From NCBI RefSeq assembly GCF_016464385.1, contig NZ_JADMLH010000014.1, positions 124,001-188,000 on the forward strand: a stretch of 64,000 nucleotides of DNA, in the 5' to 3' direction. The DNA comes from Nucisporomicrobium flavum. GTDB taxonomy: Bacteria > Actinomycetota > Actinomycetes > Mycobacteriales > Micromonosporaceae. Shown in pieces: positions 8,655 through 16,488 of the stretch. The translations under genes and the position numbers were made by a program. The notes under the pieces are model-generated. The model did not search any database. It was not told the DNA's origin and was given only the letters and a program-made list of their open reading frames with translations. Numbering within the stretch: the first letter of the stretch is position 1; each line of letters opens with the position of its first letter.

Positions 8655-9773
8655 ATGACGGCGATGGCCGAGGCCGTCGTCGATCTGGACGCCATCGCCC
8701 ACAACGCCGGCGTGCTCGCCGCCGCGTCCGGCCCCGCCGGGATGATGGCGGTGGTCAAGGCCGACGGCTTCGGGCACGGGGCGGCCGAGGTCGCGCGTAC
8801 GGCGCTGCGCCACGGCGCCACCTGGCTGGGCGTCGCGTCGGTGCCGGAGGCGCTGGCCCTGCGGGCCCAGGGCTTCACCGAGCCGTTGCTGCTGTGGCTG
8901 TACCCGCCCACCGAGACGTTCGACGAGGTGCTCCGGGCCGGGATCGACGTGTCCGTCGGCGGGGTCGAGGCCCTCGAGGCGCTCGCCGACGCGGCCGACC
9001 GGACCGGCACGGTCGCCACCGTCCACCTCAAGATCGATACGGGCATGTCCCGGGGCGGTGCGCCGGTCGAGGAGTGGATGCAGCTCTTCACGTGGGCGCG
9101 CAAGTTCGAGAGCGCCGGACTGCTGCGCGTACGCGGACTCTGGTCGCACCTCGCCGGCGCGGAGGACCCGCAGAGCGCGCATCTGCGCACGCAGTTGCAC
9201 GAGTTCGAGGTCGGCCGGCAGACCGCTCTCACCGCGGGCATCGACCCGCCGATCCTGCACCTGGCCAACTCCGCCGCGGGCCTGCAGGTCCCCGAGGCGC
9301 GCCACGACCTGCTGCGCGCCGGGATCGGCCTGTACGGCATCGAGCCCGTGCCGGGACGCAGTTTCGGGCTGCGGCCGGCGATGACCGTACGGGCCCAGGT
9401 GCTGCTCACCAAGCGGGTGCCGGCGGGCACGGGGGTCTCGTACGGCCCCGACTTCTTCACCGATCGCGAGACCACGCTGGCGCTGGTGCCGCTCGGGTTC
9501 GCCGACGGGGTGCCGCGGCAGGCGGCCGGCCGGGCCGAGTTCCTGGTGCACGGGGTCCGCTGCCCGGTGGCCGGCCGCGTCAGCATGGACCAGGTGGTGC
9601 TCGATGTGGGTGACCTCCCCGTCCGGGCGGGCGAGTACGCGGTGATGTTCGGCCCGGGCGACGGGGGCGAGCCGACCGCCGCGGAGTGGGCCGCCTGGGC
9701 GGGTACGAACCCGAACGACATCCTCACCGGCATCGGCGCCCGGGTGTCCCGCCGATACGAAGGCGCCCCGTGA
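8655..9773 (+). CDS. alr: alanine racemase (PLP-dependent)
   Basis: The 372-residue enzyme interconverts L- and D-alanine. Lys35 in VVKADGFGHG is the PLP Schiff-base lysine; the usual 'DAYGHG' reads DGFGHG here, a Tyr-to-Phe change. Tyr263 in GTGVSYGPDFF is the second catalytic base. KIDTGMSRGG and VAGRVSMDQ are also typical. GAGGG seven bases upstream supports ATG 8655. The stop overlaps the next membrane protein's GTG, and that gene overlaps capA, so this is a three-gene coupled operon. With ddl upstream it supplies D-Ala for the wall. A serine racemase activity cannot be excluded from sequence alone. Confidence 0.9.
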   Translation: MTAMAEAVVDLDAIAHNAGVLAAASGPAGMMAVVKADGFGHGAAEVARTALRHGATWLGVASVPEALALRAQGFTEPLLLWLYPPTETFDEVLRAGIDVSVGGVEALEALADAADRTGTVATVHLKIDTGMSRGGAPVEEWMQLFTWARKFESAGLLRVRGLWSHLAGAEDPQSAHLRTQLHEFEVGRQTALTAGIDPPILHLANSAAGLQVPEARHDLLRAGIGLYGIEPVPGRSFGLRPAMTVRAQVLLTKRVPAGTGVSYGPDFFTDRETTLALVPLGFADGVPRQAAGRAEFLVHGVRCPVAGRVSMDQVVLDVGDLPVRAGEYAVMFGPGDGGEPTAAEWAAWAGTNPNDILTGIGARVSRRYEGAP

Positions 9774-10768
9774 CGCAGGCCCGGCCGGCCACCGAGCCGG
9801 CGCAGCCGACGGACACCACGCGGGCGCTGGCGGCGGCGGCCGGCCTCGGCGTCTGCGCCGCGCTCACCCAGTACGTCGTGGCCCGCCACTACCTGCAGAT
9901 CGAGTGGGCGATCACGATCCCCGTGCCGCTCGCCTGGTGGGCCGTGGCCGGGGCGGCCGGGGTGGTGGGCGCGCCGCTGTTCCTCGTCGTGCTCGGGCGC
10001 CGGGCGGAGCGGCTCGTCGTCCTGCCGTGGGGGCGCCTCCTGCTGACCTGGGTGGTCCCGGTGCTGGTGGCGCACTACGCGTGGCTCGCCTGCACCGTGG
10101 CGCTGCTGCGCCGCATCGACCCCGGGCTCGTCGGCACGCCGATGCGCGATTCCCGTGAGCTGCTGAGCGTCGCGCTGCTACCGCCGCCGGAGCTGTCGCT
10201 GCTGTGGGCGCTGGCGCTGTTCCCGCTGATCGCGAAGGCGGTCCAGCGGGTGCCCGGAGCCGCGCTCGTGGCGGTCCTGTGCGCGGCCACGCTGCTGACC
10301 AGCGCGGTCTCGTTCCTCGTTTTCCTGGCCGCCGGTCTCCGGTTCGCCCCTCAGATCGAGCACGCGGTGCGGCCGTCGTCCTGGCGGGATCTCGTCGCGC
10401 GTGCCGTGGTGGCCGTCGTGGGGGCGTGCGTGCTCGGCGTCGACCGTTTCCCCGCCGACCTCGCTGTGGTCGTGGCAGGGCTGGCAGCCCTGCCGTTCGC
10501 GCTGGCGGTCGCGGCGCGACTCCGGTTCCGTGCCCTGATGGCGGTGGGTGCTGCGGCCGTACCTATGTATTCGTTGCTTGTTCCGGTCCTGGGGCTCGCG
10601 GACAAAGCGCTGCTGGCGCGGTTGTCGGCCATGGGGTCCACAGTGCAGCTCGCGGTGGCGTTGGCCGAGCCGCTCGCTCTCGTGGCCGGCATCGCCCTCG
10701 GAGGTCTCGTCCTGATGGCGGTGGTCCGGCAGGTGCGGGGCCGGGCCCTCGCGGGGGTGGCCCGATGA
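9770..10768 (+). CDS. degenerate acyltransferase-3-like membrane protein
   Basis: The 332-residue protein has about ten hydrophobic segments and aligns by eye with the acyltransferase at 5687-6973. Both share a GVC element, then HYLQI-D/E-W (residues 40-46 here), LWxLALxxxxxAK, FLAAGLRFAP and a final segment rich in PLAL. The catalytic-site His (MWHV in the intact copy) is replaced by Tyr35 (TQYVV), and the equivalent of FFTISGLF is lost. It is therefore probably not an active acyltransferase and may act as a membrane scaffold, regulator or partner. It is co-translated with alr upstream and capA downstream, resembling a VanT protein divided into separate racemase and membrane genes. Confidence 0.6.
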   Translation: MTQARPATEPAQPTDTTRALAAAAGLGVCAALTQYVVARHYLQIEWAITIPVPLAWWAVAGAAGVVGAPLFLVVLGRRAERLVVLPWGRLLLTWVVPVLVAHYAWLACTVALLRRIDPGLVGTPMRDSRELLSVALLPPPELSLLWALALFPLIAKAVQRVPGAALVAVLCAATLLTSAVSFLVFLAAGLRFAPQIEHAVRPSSWRDLVARAVVAVVGACVLGVDRFPADLAVVVAGLAALPFALAVAARLRFRALMAVGAAAVPMYSLLVPVLGLADKALLARLSAMGSTVQLAVALAEPLALVAGIALGGLVLMAVVRQVRGRALAGVAR

Positions 10769-11811
10769 GGCGGCGACCGACCTCGGCGATCTGCGCGCTG
10801 CTGCTGCTCACCGCGGCCGCATGCGCCTCCGACAGCAACGACACCACGCCGCAGACCGCGAGCGCCGCGGTGCCCGAGGTGACGCTGACCTTCGCGGGCG
10901 ACGTGCACTTCGAGGGGCGGGTGGACAAGCTCCTCGCGAACCCGGGCACGGCGTTCGGACCGATCGCCACCGAGCTGGCCGAGGGCGACCTGACGTTCGT
11001 CAACCTCGAGACGGCGATCACGGGCCGCGGCAAGCCCGAACCGAAGCGGTACCTCTTCCGGGCGCGCGACGCGGCCGTGCCGGCTCTGAAGGCAGCGGGC
11101 ATCGACGCGGTGTCGCTGGCCAACAACCACAGCCTGGACTACGGCCGGCAGGGCCTCGCCGACACGATGACCGCCGCGCGCAAGGGCGGGATCGGCACCA
11201 TCGGCGCCGGCAAGAACGTCGCCGAGGCGTACAAGCCGTGGCGGCGTACGGTCCGCGGGGTGCGCCTGGCCGTCTTCGCGTTCAGCCAGGTCGACGACCT
11301 CGCCGCGGAATGGGCGGCGGGGGACACCAAGGCGGGGCTCGCCATGGCCTTCGACACCGACCGGGCGCTGGCCGCCGTCCGCGCCGCCCGCGCCGACAGC
11401 GACCTCGTCGTCGTGCTGCCGCACTGGGGCACCGAGGGCGACCGGTGTCCGAACCGGCTCCAGCGCGACTTCGCAGACGGGCTGGTCAAGGCCGGTGCGG
11501 ACATCATCGTGGGCGCGCACGCCCACGTGCTGCAGGGCGCCGGGCGGTCGGGCAAGGCCTACATCGCGTACGGGCTGGGCAACTTCCTCTGGTACAGCTC
11601 GGGGCTGTTCCAGCCGTACAGCGCGCGGGCCGGGGTGCTGCGGCTGACCGTACGGGACCGTCAGGTGGTGCGGTCGGAGTTCGTGCCCACGGTCGTCTCC
11701 GGCACCGGGCAGCCGAAGGCGCTCACCGGGTGGCACGCCGACCTCGCCCGCACCAACTTCACCGACCTCCGTGACTGCGCCGGCCTCGGCCGGGTCAGTA
11801 GTGAGCAGTGA
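10765..11811 (+). CDS. CapA-family putative lipoprotein
   Basis: The 348-residue protein begins with an Arg-rich signal and LLLLTAAACAS, a weak lipobox with Cys at about residue 19, so it is likely lipid-anchored outside the membrane. The rest is a CapA/PGA_cap metallophosphoesterase-like domain: TFAGDVHFEG, FVNLETAITG, SLANNHSLDYG, LPHWGTEG, GAHAHVLQG and YGLGNFLW are all family signatures. CapA proteins take part in poly-gamma-glutamate or other envelope polymer handling; no capB/capC genes are seen, so poly-glutamate production is not indicated. ATG overlaps the previous stop (ATGA). It converges with the S66 peptidase gene, overlapping by 17 bases. Confidence 0.85.
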   Translation: MRRRPTSAICALLLLTAAACASDSNDTTPQTASAAVPEVTLTFAGDVHFEGRVDKLLANPGTAFGPIATELAEGDLTFVNLETAITGRGKPEPKRYLFRARDAAVPALKAAGIDAVSLANNHSLDYGRQGLADTMTAARKGGIGTIGAGKNVAEAYKPWRRTVRGVRLAVFAFSQVDDLAAEWAAGDTKAGLAMAFDTDRALAAVRAARADSDLVVVLPHWGTEGDRCPNRLQRDFADGLVKAGADIIVGAHAHVLQGAGRSGKAYIAYGLGNFLWYSSGLFQPYSARAGVLRLTVRDRQVVRSEFVPTVVSGTGQPKALTGWHADLARTNFTDLRDCAGLGRVSSEQ

Positions 11812-12838
11812 TCGTCCGGGCCGGCCCGTCCACCGTCAGGCGACCCCCGTACGGCAGCACCCACTGCGGATCGGTGTGCCCGAAGTCCACCCCGAAGACG
11901 ATCATCGCCTCCGGGTGGTACGCCTCGAAGGCCCGCAGCACGGCCGTCCGCTGCTTCTCCCGGTAGTCCGCCCGCTGCTCCCGGCTCCGCGCGTTCTCCA
12001 GCGACGTACCCTTCGCCGTGCCGACCACGACGGCTGGGAACTGCTCGAGCAGGCCGCGCTCGCCGAAGTCCCGCAGCATCCGGAACACCTCGGTGTCCGA
12101 CGGCATCTCCTCCGACGTCTCCAGCAACAGCACGCACCCGGCGTAGTCGGCGATCGGGCGTACCCACCGGTTCGCCGCGAGCGTCCAATGCAGAATCTCG
12201 AGGTTCCCGCCCCACGTCGGCGCGCTCACGACCCGGTCGGCGCGGTGCCAGAACCGGTCGGGACTCGGGTACGCCGGCGCCGAGGTGGTGAGGGCGGCGG
12301 GCTCGGTCCAGGGAACCTCCTCGTCGCTGAACTCGTCCACCGGCCGCACCACGAGGTCGCCCCCGGTGAACAGCGCCGCGCGCAGAGACTCGGCGACCAC
12401 GGGCTGGACGCCGGCGCCCCGGCCGAGGTGGACCATCGTGGACATGCCGTGGTAGCCGGCGACGCCGTGGTGCCACAGCCAGTTGAGCAGGTTGGTGTTG
12501 TCCGAGTAGCCGAAGAACGGCTTCGGATCGGCGGCGAAGGGCCCCGGATCCAGGTGCCGCAGCACGGTGATCTGATCGTCCCCGCCGATCGTGGCGAAGA
12601 CGGCACGGATGCCCGGATCGGCGTACGCGTCCATCAGGTCGGCGGCCCGCTCGGCCGGCGTCGCGTGCCGCCGGGTCGTCGGAAACTCGACCGGCTCCAA
12701 CCCGAACTCCTCCCGCAGCCGGCGCAGGCCCTGCTCGTGCACGGCGGGGAACAGGGCCGGCGCGGCGAACGAGGGCGAGACGACCGCGACGCGGTCACCG
12801 GGGGTGAGCTTGGGCGGCGAGCGGAAGTCGGGACGCAT
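11795..12838 (-). CDS. S66-family peptidase (LD-carboxypeptidase / MccF-like)
   Basis: The 347-residue protein has the S66 triad: nucleophile Ser112 in FGYSDNTNLL, Glu214 in WGGNLEILHW and His321 in DFGHTDPQ. It lacks a signal peptide, so it should act in the cytosol. LD-carboxypeptidases recycle murein tetrapeptides by removing the terminal D-Ala; MccF relatives cleave microcin C-type nucleotide-peptide toxins. The extended GYSDNT-x-LLNWLW region is closer to MccF-like members. Neighbouring D-Ala genes favour a wall-recycling role, but self-immunity to a peptide antibiotic remains possible. The start is set at the ATG at 12838, which immediately precedes the conserved domain. Confidence 0.85.
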   Translation of the reverse strand: MRPDFRSPPKLTPGDRVAVVSPSFAAPALFPAVHEQGLRRLREEFGLEPVEFPTTRRHATPAERAADLMDAYADPGIRAVFATIGGDDQITVLRHLDPGPFAADPKPFFGYSDNTNLLNWLWHHGVAGYHGMSTMVHLGRGAGVQPVVAESLRAALFTGGDLVVRPVDEFSDEEVPWTEPAALTTSAPAYPSPDRFWHRADRVVSAPTWGGNLEILHWTLAANRWVRPIADYAGCVLLLETSEEMPSDTEVFRMLRDFGERGLLEQFPAVVVGTAKGTSLENARSREQRADYREKQRTAVLRAFEAYHPEAMIVFGVDFGHTDPQWVLPYGGRLTVDGPARTITAHY

Positions 12839-12897
12839 GCCGCATTCAAGCAGCCGGCCCGCTGGGGCCGCACACCGTTTTCGCTCAGGCACTCCGC

Positions 12898-13374
12898 TCA
12901 GGCGCTTTTCGGCAGGGCGCGCTCGGTCTGCGGCGGCAGGGGTACGGCCGCCCGAGCCGCCAGCATCGCGGCGTTCGCGGCCGTCGAAGGCAGCGTGGCG
13001 CCCCGGCTGCGGCGCAGCAGCAACGCCTCCAGCCGCGCGCACAGCTCGGCCCGCGGGTACGGCTTCGTCAGATAATCGTCGGCGCCGGCCGCCATCCCGG
13101 CCAGCACCCGCTGCCCGTTGACGTCGGCGCTGACCAGCATGATCGGCAGCCCGGCGGTGACCGGATCGGCCCGCAACCGGCGGCACAGGTCGATCCCCGA
13201 CTCCCCGGGCATCCGCACATCGAGCAGCGCGGCCTCGATCCCCCCGGCGCTGAGCGCCCGCCGCGCGGCCTCGGCATCCGCGGTCGCGACGACACGGTGC
13301 CCGAACCGCGTGAGCGCGAGCGTCAGGAGCTCGCGGTGATCGGCATCATCATCGGCAACGAGAACGGTGGTCAC
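12898..13374 (-). CDS. stand-alone response-regulator receiver protein
   Basis: The 158-residue protein is a single CheY-like receiver domain: acidic pair in VADDD, phosphoacceptor Asp52 in LLDVRMPG, SAD in the Thr/Ser position, and Lys in YLTKPY. After about residue 120 there is a 35-residue Ala/Pro-rich tail and no DNA-binding or enzymatic domain. The GTG start is supported by GAGGTG about seven bases upstream. No histidine kinase is adjacent. It is divergent from the hipBA pair, sharing the 195-base region that carries four palindromic operators, so it could be co-regulated with them. Confidence 0.85.
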   Translation of the reverse strand: MTTVLVADDDADHRELLTLALTRFGHRVVATADAEAARRALSAGGIEAALLDVRMPGESGIDLCRRLRADPVTAGLPIMLVSADVNGQRVLAGMAAGADDYLTKPYPRAELCARLEALLLRRSRGATLPSTAANAAMLAARAAVPLPPQTERALPKSA

Positions 13375-13452
13375 GGCAACACCTCGATCCGGCTTTCCGG
13401 GAGTCCGCAGCTCTGTTCGGCCCACCCCGGAAATCACTGAGCCGTATCGCCG

Positions 13453-13558
13453 GATGTGCGCGTACGCGCACATCAAGACCATTGAGAACGTACGTGCACA
13501 ACGAAGCGAATGAGAACGTACGCGCACATGAGCTAGGATGTGCACGTACGTTCCCATC
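13453..13558. promoter_or_regulatory. four tandem palindromic operators, exact 28-bp period
   Basis: Four related sites centred on GTAC occur with the centre tetramers at 13462, 13490, 13518 and 13546, each exactly 28 bases apart. Site 1 (13453-13474) is a perfect 22-base palindrome with core TGTGCGCGTACGCGCACA. Sites 2 and 3 read GAGAACGTACGTGCACA and GAGAACGTACGCGCACA. Site 4 (13537-13558) has TGTGCACGTACGTTC and ends next to the ribosome binding site GGGAGG of the hipB-like gene. The arrangement resembles the multiple operators of hipBA autoregulation. It also lies 79 bases or more upstream of the divergent receiver gene. Confidence 0.8.
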
Positions 13559-13569
13559 GGGAGGTCCCC

Positions 13570-13836
13570 ATGCGCATCGATCGGCCCTCGGACCTCGGCA
13601 ACCACCTCCGCGAGGTCCGCCGGCGAGCAGGCCTGAGCCAGGCCGCCGTGGCCACACGCGCCGGCCTGAGCCGCCGCTGGCTGTCGGACCTGGAGGCGGG
13701 CAAGGCCACCGCGGAGGTCGGCCTGGTCCTCAAGCTCGTCGCCGCCCTCGACCTCATCCTGGAGATCAACCCGCCGCCGAAGTCGGACATCGACCTGGAC
13801 GTCATCCTCAGTCGGCTGGACCACCGCCGTGACTGA
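13570..13836 (+). CDS. hipB: HipB-like XRE antitoxin / autorepressor
   Basis: The 88-residue protein is a single XRE-type helix-turn-helix (residues about 10-65: LREVRRRAGLSQAAVATRAGLSRRWLSDLEAGKAT) with a short C-terminal extension. ATG 13570 is chosen because GGGAGG lies five bases upstream; an earlier in-frame ATG at 13540 falls inside operator 4. The gene overlaps the HipA-like kinase gene by eight bases, the usual antitoxin-toxin order. By family analogy it binds the upstream palindromes and neutralises the kinase. Name given by analogy of family and order. Confidence 0.85.
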   Translation: MRIDRPSDLGNHLREVRRRAGLSQAAVATRAGLSRRWLSDLEAGKATAEVGLVLKLVAALDLILEINPPPKSDIDLDVILSRLDHRRD

Positions 13837-15121
13837 TCATCTGTTGGTCCTGCTGGCCGGCCGCCATGCCGCGACCCTGGCACAGGGAGCGGCGGGTGTC
13901 CTCACGCTGACCTACACCGACGAGTGGATCTCGCTGCCAGGAACGATGCCGATCTCCTTCTCCATGCCGCCCAGCGTCAAGGTTCATGAGGGGCCGGTCG
14001 TGCGAGCCTTCTGTCAGGGCCTCCTTCCGGACAACGAACGAGTGCTGGAGCGATGGGCCCGCGACTTCCAGGTCTCCGCCGCCAACCCCTACGCGTTGCT
14101 GGCCCATGTCGGTGAGGACTGCGCCGGAGCAGTGCAGTTCGTGCGGCCCGAGCGATTGCCCGCCCTCCTCGCCCGCAAGGGAGAGGTCGTTCCGCTGACC
14201 GACGATGCGGTCGCAGCGCGCCTGCGAGCCCTCCGGGGTGACCCCGCTGCCTGGCATCTCCCGGGTAGCGGCCAGTTCAGCCTCGCGGGGGCGCAGGCCA
14301 AGACGGCGTTGTACTGCGACGCGCGTACCGGATCGTGGGGCGACCCCTCGGGAGCGGTGCCCACGACGCACATCATCAAGCCGGCGATCGCCGGTCTCGA
14401 CGACCACGATCTGAACGAACATCTCTGCATGGTCGCCGCTCAGGTCGCCGGCCTGCGCACGGCGCAATCGCAGGTGCTTTCCTTCGACGGGGAGCGTGCT
14501 GTCGTCGTCGACCGGTACGACCGCTGGCCCGGTCCCGACGGAACCATCCTGCGCGTCCACCAGGAGGACATGTGCCAGGCGCTCGGTCTGGCTCCCACGT
14601 CGAAGTACCAGAGTGACGGCGGCCCAGGACCGGAGCACATCATCGCCCTCCTGCGTAGGGTCGTCGAACCGTCTGTAGTCGCTGAGGGCGAGGTCGATCG
14701 TTTCGTGGACGCGCTGGCGTTCAACTGGTTCGTCGCCGGCACGGATGCCCACGCGAAGAACTACTCCCTGCTGCTGGAAGGCAGGCAGGTGCGGCTAGCG
14801 CCGTTGTACGACCTGGCGAGCAGCCTGCCTTACGACGACATGTACCTGCCCCGGCTTCGCCTCGCCATGAAGATCGGATCTGAGTACCGGGTGAGTGCGA
14901 TCGGCGCACGTCATTGGCGGGCCTTCGCCGAGCGCAACGAACTCGATGCCGACCGGGTACTGGACCGGGTGGCGGACCTGGCCGAGCGACTCCCGGACGC
15001 CTTCCGGGAGTCTGCGCGGGACGAAGCGGTCGCCGCGCTCAAGTCGGATCTGCCTGGGCGCTTGGCGGCACGGGTGACCAAGCATGTCTCCGACTGCCGG
15101 CGTGCCCTCGCGCGACGCTGA
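13829..15121 (+). CDS. hipA: HipA-family serine/threonine kinase toxin
   Basis: The 430-residue protein shows the HipA N-terminal subdomain followed by the kinase: FSLAGAQAKTAL (ATP-binding loop region), DRYDRW, the catalytic NWFVAGTDAHAKNYS (Asp306, Asn311) and LAPLYDLAS with the metal-binding Asp. All key residues appear intact, so the kinase is probably active. HipA of E. coli phosphorylates glutamyl-tRNA synthetase and causes growth arrest; the target here cannot be read from sequence. GTG overlaps the antitoxin's end (GTGACTGA). Length is close to the E. coli protein's 440 residues. Confidence 0.9.
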   Translation: MTDHLLVLLAGRHAATLAQGAAGVLTLTYTDEWISLPGTMPISFSMPPSVKVHEGPVVRAFCQGLLPDNERVLERWARDFQVSAANPYALLAHVGEDCAGAVQFVRPERLPALLARKGEVVPLTDDAVAARLRALRGDPAAWHLPGSGQFSLAGAQAKTALYCDARTGSWGDPSGAVPTTHIIKPAIAGLDDHDLNEHLCMVAAQVAGLRTAQSQVLSFDGERAVVVDRYDRWPGPDGTILRVHQEDMCQALGLAPTSKYQSDGGPGPEHIIALLRRVVEPSVVAEGEVDRFVDALAFNWFVAGTDAHAKNYSLLLEGRQVRLAPLYDLASSLPYDDMYLPRLRLAMKIGSEYRVSAIGARHWRAFAERNELDADRVLDRVADLAERLPDAFRESARDEAVAALKSDLPGRLAARVTKHVSDCRRALARR

Positions 15122-15131
15122 TCGCTAGGTC

Positions 15132-15437
15132 TCAGCGCAGGCGGGAGAGCCATTTTCGGTCGATCTCGGCTGCCACGTCCACCTCGAAGTGGCGTGCGAG
15201 CAACAGCGCGTGGCACACCACGTCGGCGATTTCCGCGGCGAAGGCGGCGTGCAGGTCCGCCGGTGAGCGGCCCTTGTCCCGCGCTTGGCCGGCCCGCATC
15301 AGGAACGCCTGGGTCAGCTCGCCGACCTCCTCCTGAAGCTTGAGCAGGAACCAGGTGTCGTCGCGGCGGATGCCGAACACCTTCGCGTACCGCTCGGAGA
15401 CCTTCTCGACGTCGTCGGACAGGTGGCGCAGGTCCAT
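15132..15437 (-). CDS. MazG-like nucleotide pyrophosphohydrolase
   Basis: The 101-residue protein is a single all-alpha NTP pyrophosphatase domain with the metal-binding motifs EEVGELTQ and EIADVVCH. Such short MazG-like enzymes hydrolyse (d)NTPs or related nucleotides. It starts ten bases after pseG and is the last gene of the minus-strand pse operon, suggesting possible clean-up of nucleotides or CMP-sugar by-products, though it may simply be co-transcribed. Confidence 0.8.
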   Translation of the reverse strand: MDLRHLSDDVEKVSERYAKVFGIRRDDTWFLLKLQEEVGELTQAFLMRAGQARDKGRSPADLHAAFAAEIADVVCHALLLARHFEVDVAAEIDRKWLSRLR

Positions 15438-15447
15438 GCCGGGTAAG

Positions 15448-16488
15448 TTACCGGCCCGGTCTGACGGCGCGGACCGCGTCGAGCAGGGCGTCGGCCACCC
15501 GGGAGCAGCCCTGGCCGTCGACCGCGGCCCAGGCCCGGGCGGCCAGCTCGGCTCGGCAGGCGGGGCTTGAGAGCAGCTCGCGCAGCCGGTCGATCGCCTC
15601 GGGCGGGGAGTCCCGCAGCGTCGGCAGGTGGCCGAGGCCTGCCGCGAGGCCGCGGGCGGTCGTGCGGTCGTACCCGAGGATCTGGTTGTCGACCACCCAG
15701 ACGAGCGCGGCCGCGCGGCCGAGGCAGAGCAGTTCCCAGGTCGACGTGCCGCTCGCGCTGATCACGAGGTCGGCGGCGGAGAGCAGGCGGGGGAGCTCGT
15801 CGGTGGGCGCGATGATGTCGAGGCGCTGCCCGTCGGCCGGCCGCAGCCCGAGCAGTTCGGCGCGCAGCTCGTCGGTCGCGGCCACGATCGTCGCCGCGAA
15901 CGGGACACCGGTGTCGATCAGCAGGCGCGCGGCGACGGGTGCCGCACGGTAGGCGTCGGTGCCGCCGAAGAAAGCCACGACCCGGGGTACGTGGGCTGGG
16001 GCGGAGACCGGCGGGGCGGGTGGTCGGAGGTCCCGTACGGCCCGGCGCAGCAGCGCGTACTCCAGGCCCGCCAGGCGGGTCGCACCCCCGGGCAGGCCGG
16101 GCGTCAGGAGTTCGGCGTCCAGGTTCTGGTCGACGTAGACGTCCGCCTCCTGGCCGCGCAGGTCGCCGTCCACGATGGCCAGGACCGCCCGGCTGGACGC
16201 GCGCAGGGCGGCCGAGTGTGCGGGCGGCAGCACGTACGAGTCGACGACCACGGCGTCCAGCCTCAGCCGGTCCGCGGCCGCGACGAGCCCGACGGTGTCG
16301 TACGGTGCGGGATGCCAGGGCAGGCCGCGGCTGGTGAGCTGGCGTTCCGCCCACTCGAGGCCGCCCAGGTCGCTGAGGAAGTGCACGCCGATCCCACGCC
16401 CGGTCAGCTCCTCGGCCAGCGCCACGCACCGCACGAGGTGCCCGACCCCGGTACGAGCCCCCGCATCACACCGAATCCCGACGTTCAT
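15448..16488 (-). CDS. pseG: PseG-type UDP-sugar hydrolase
   Basis: The 346-residue GT-B-fold protein belongs to the PseG/SpsG family. PseG removes UDP from UDP-2,4-diacetamido-2,4,6-trideoxy-L-altrose, the step before condensation with phosphoenolpyruvate. The N-terminal RCDAGARTGVGHLVRC contains the catalytic His of GHLxRC. Further family signs are VVDSY, the FFGGTDAY loop and a C-terminal ISASGTSTWELLCLG nucleotide-binding helix. Its ATG overlaps the pseF stop (ATGA). Assignment rests on the complete pse set in the window. Confidence 0.87.
   Translation of the reverse strand: MNVGIRCDAGARTGVGHLVRCVALAEELTGRGIGVHFLSDLGGLEWAERQLTSRGLPWHPAPYDTVGLVAAADRLRLDAVVVDSYVLPPAHSAALRASSRAVLAIVDGDLRGQEADVYVDQNLDAELLTPGLPGGATRLAGLEYALLRRAVRDLRPPAPPVSAPAHVPRVVAFFGGTDAYRAAPVAARLLIDTGVPFAATIVAATDELRAELLGLRPADGQRLDIIAPTDELPRLLSAADLVISASGTSTWELLCLGRAAALVWVVDNQILGYDRTTARGLAAGLGHLPTLRDSPPEAIDRLRELLSSPACRAELAARAWAAVDGQGCSRVADALLDAVRAVRPGR

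Noticed and set aside
10765..11811. Poly-gamma-glutamate capsule synthesis from the CapA homologue
   Set aside because: capB and capC are absent, and CapA-like proteins are widespread without capsule production.
13453..13558. Regular 28-base repeats that could look like a CRISPR array
   Set aside because: Only four units, each an imperfect palindrome around GTAC, with short similar gaps rather than unique 30-40 base spacers, and no cas genes; the position before hipB fits operators.
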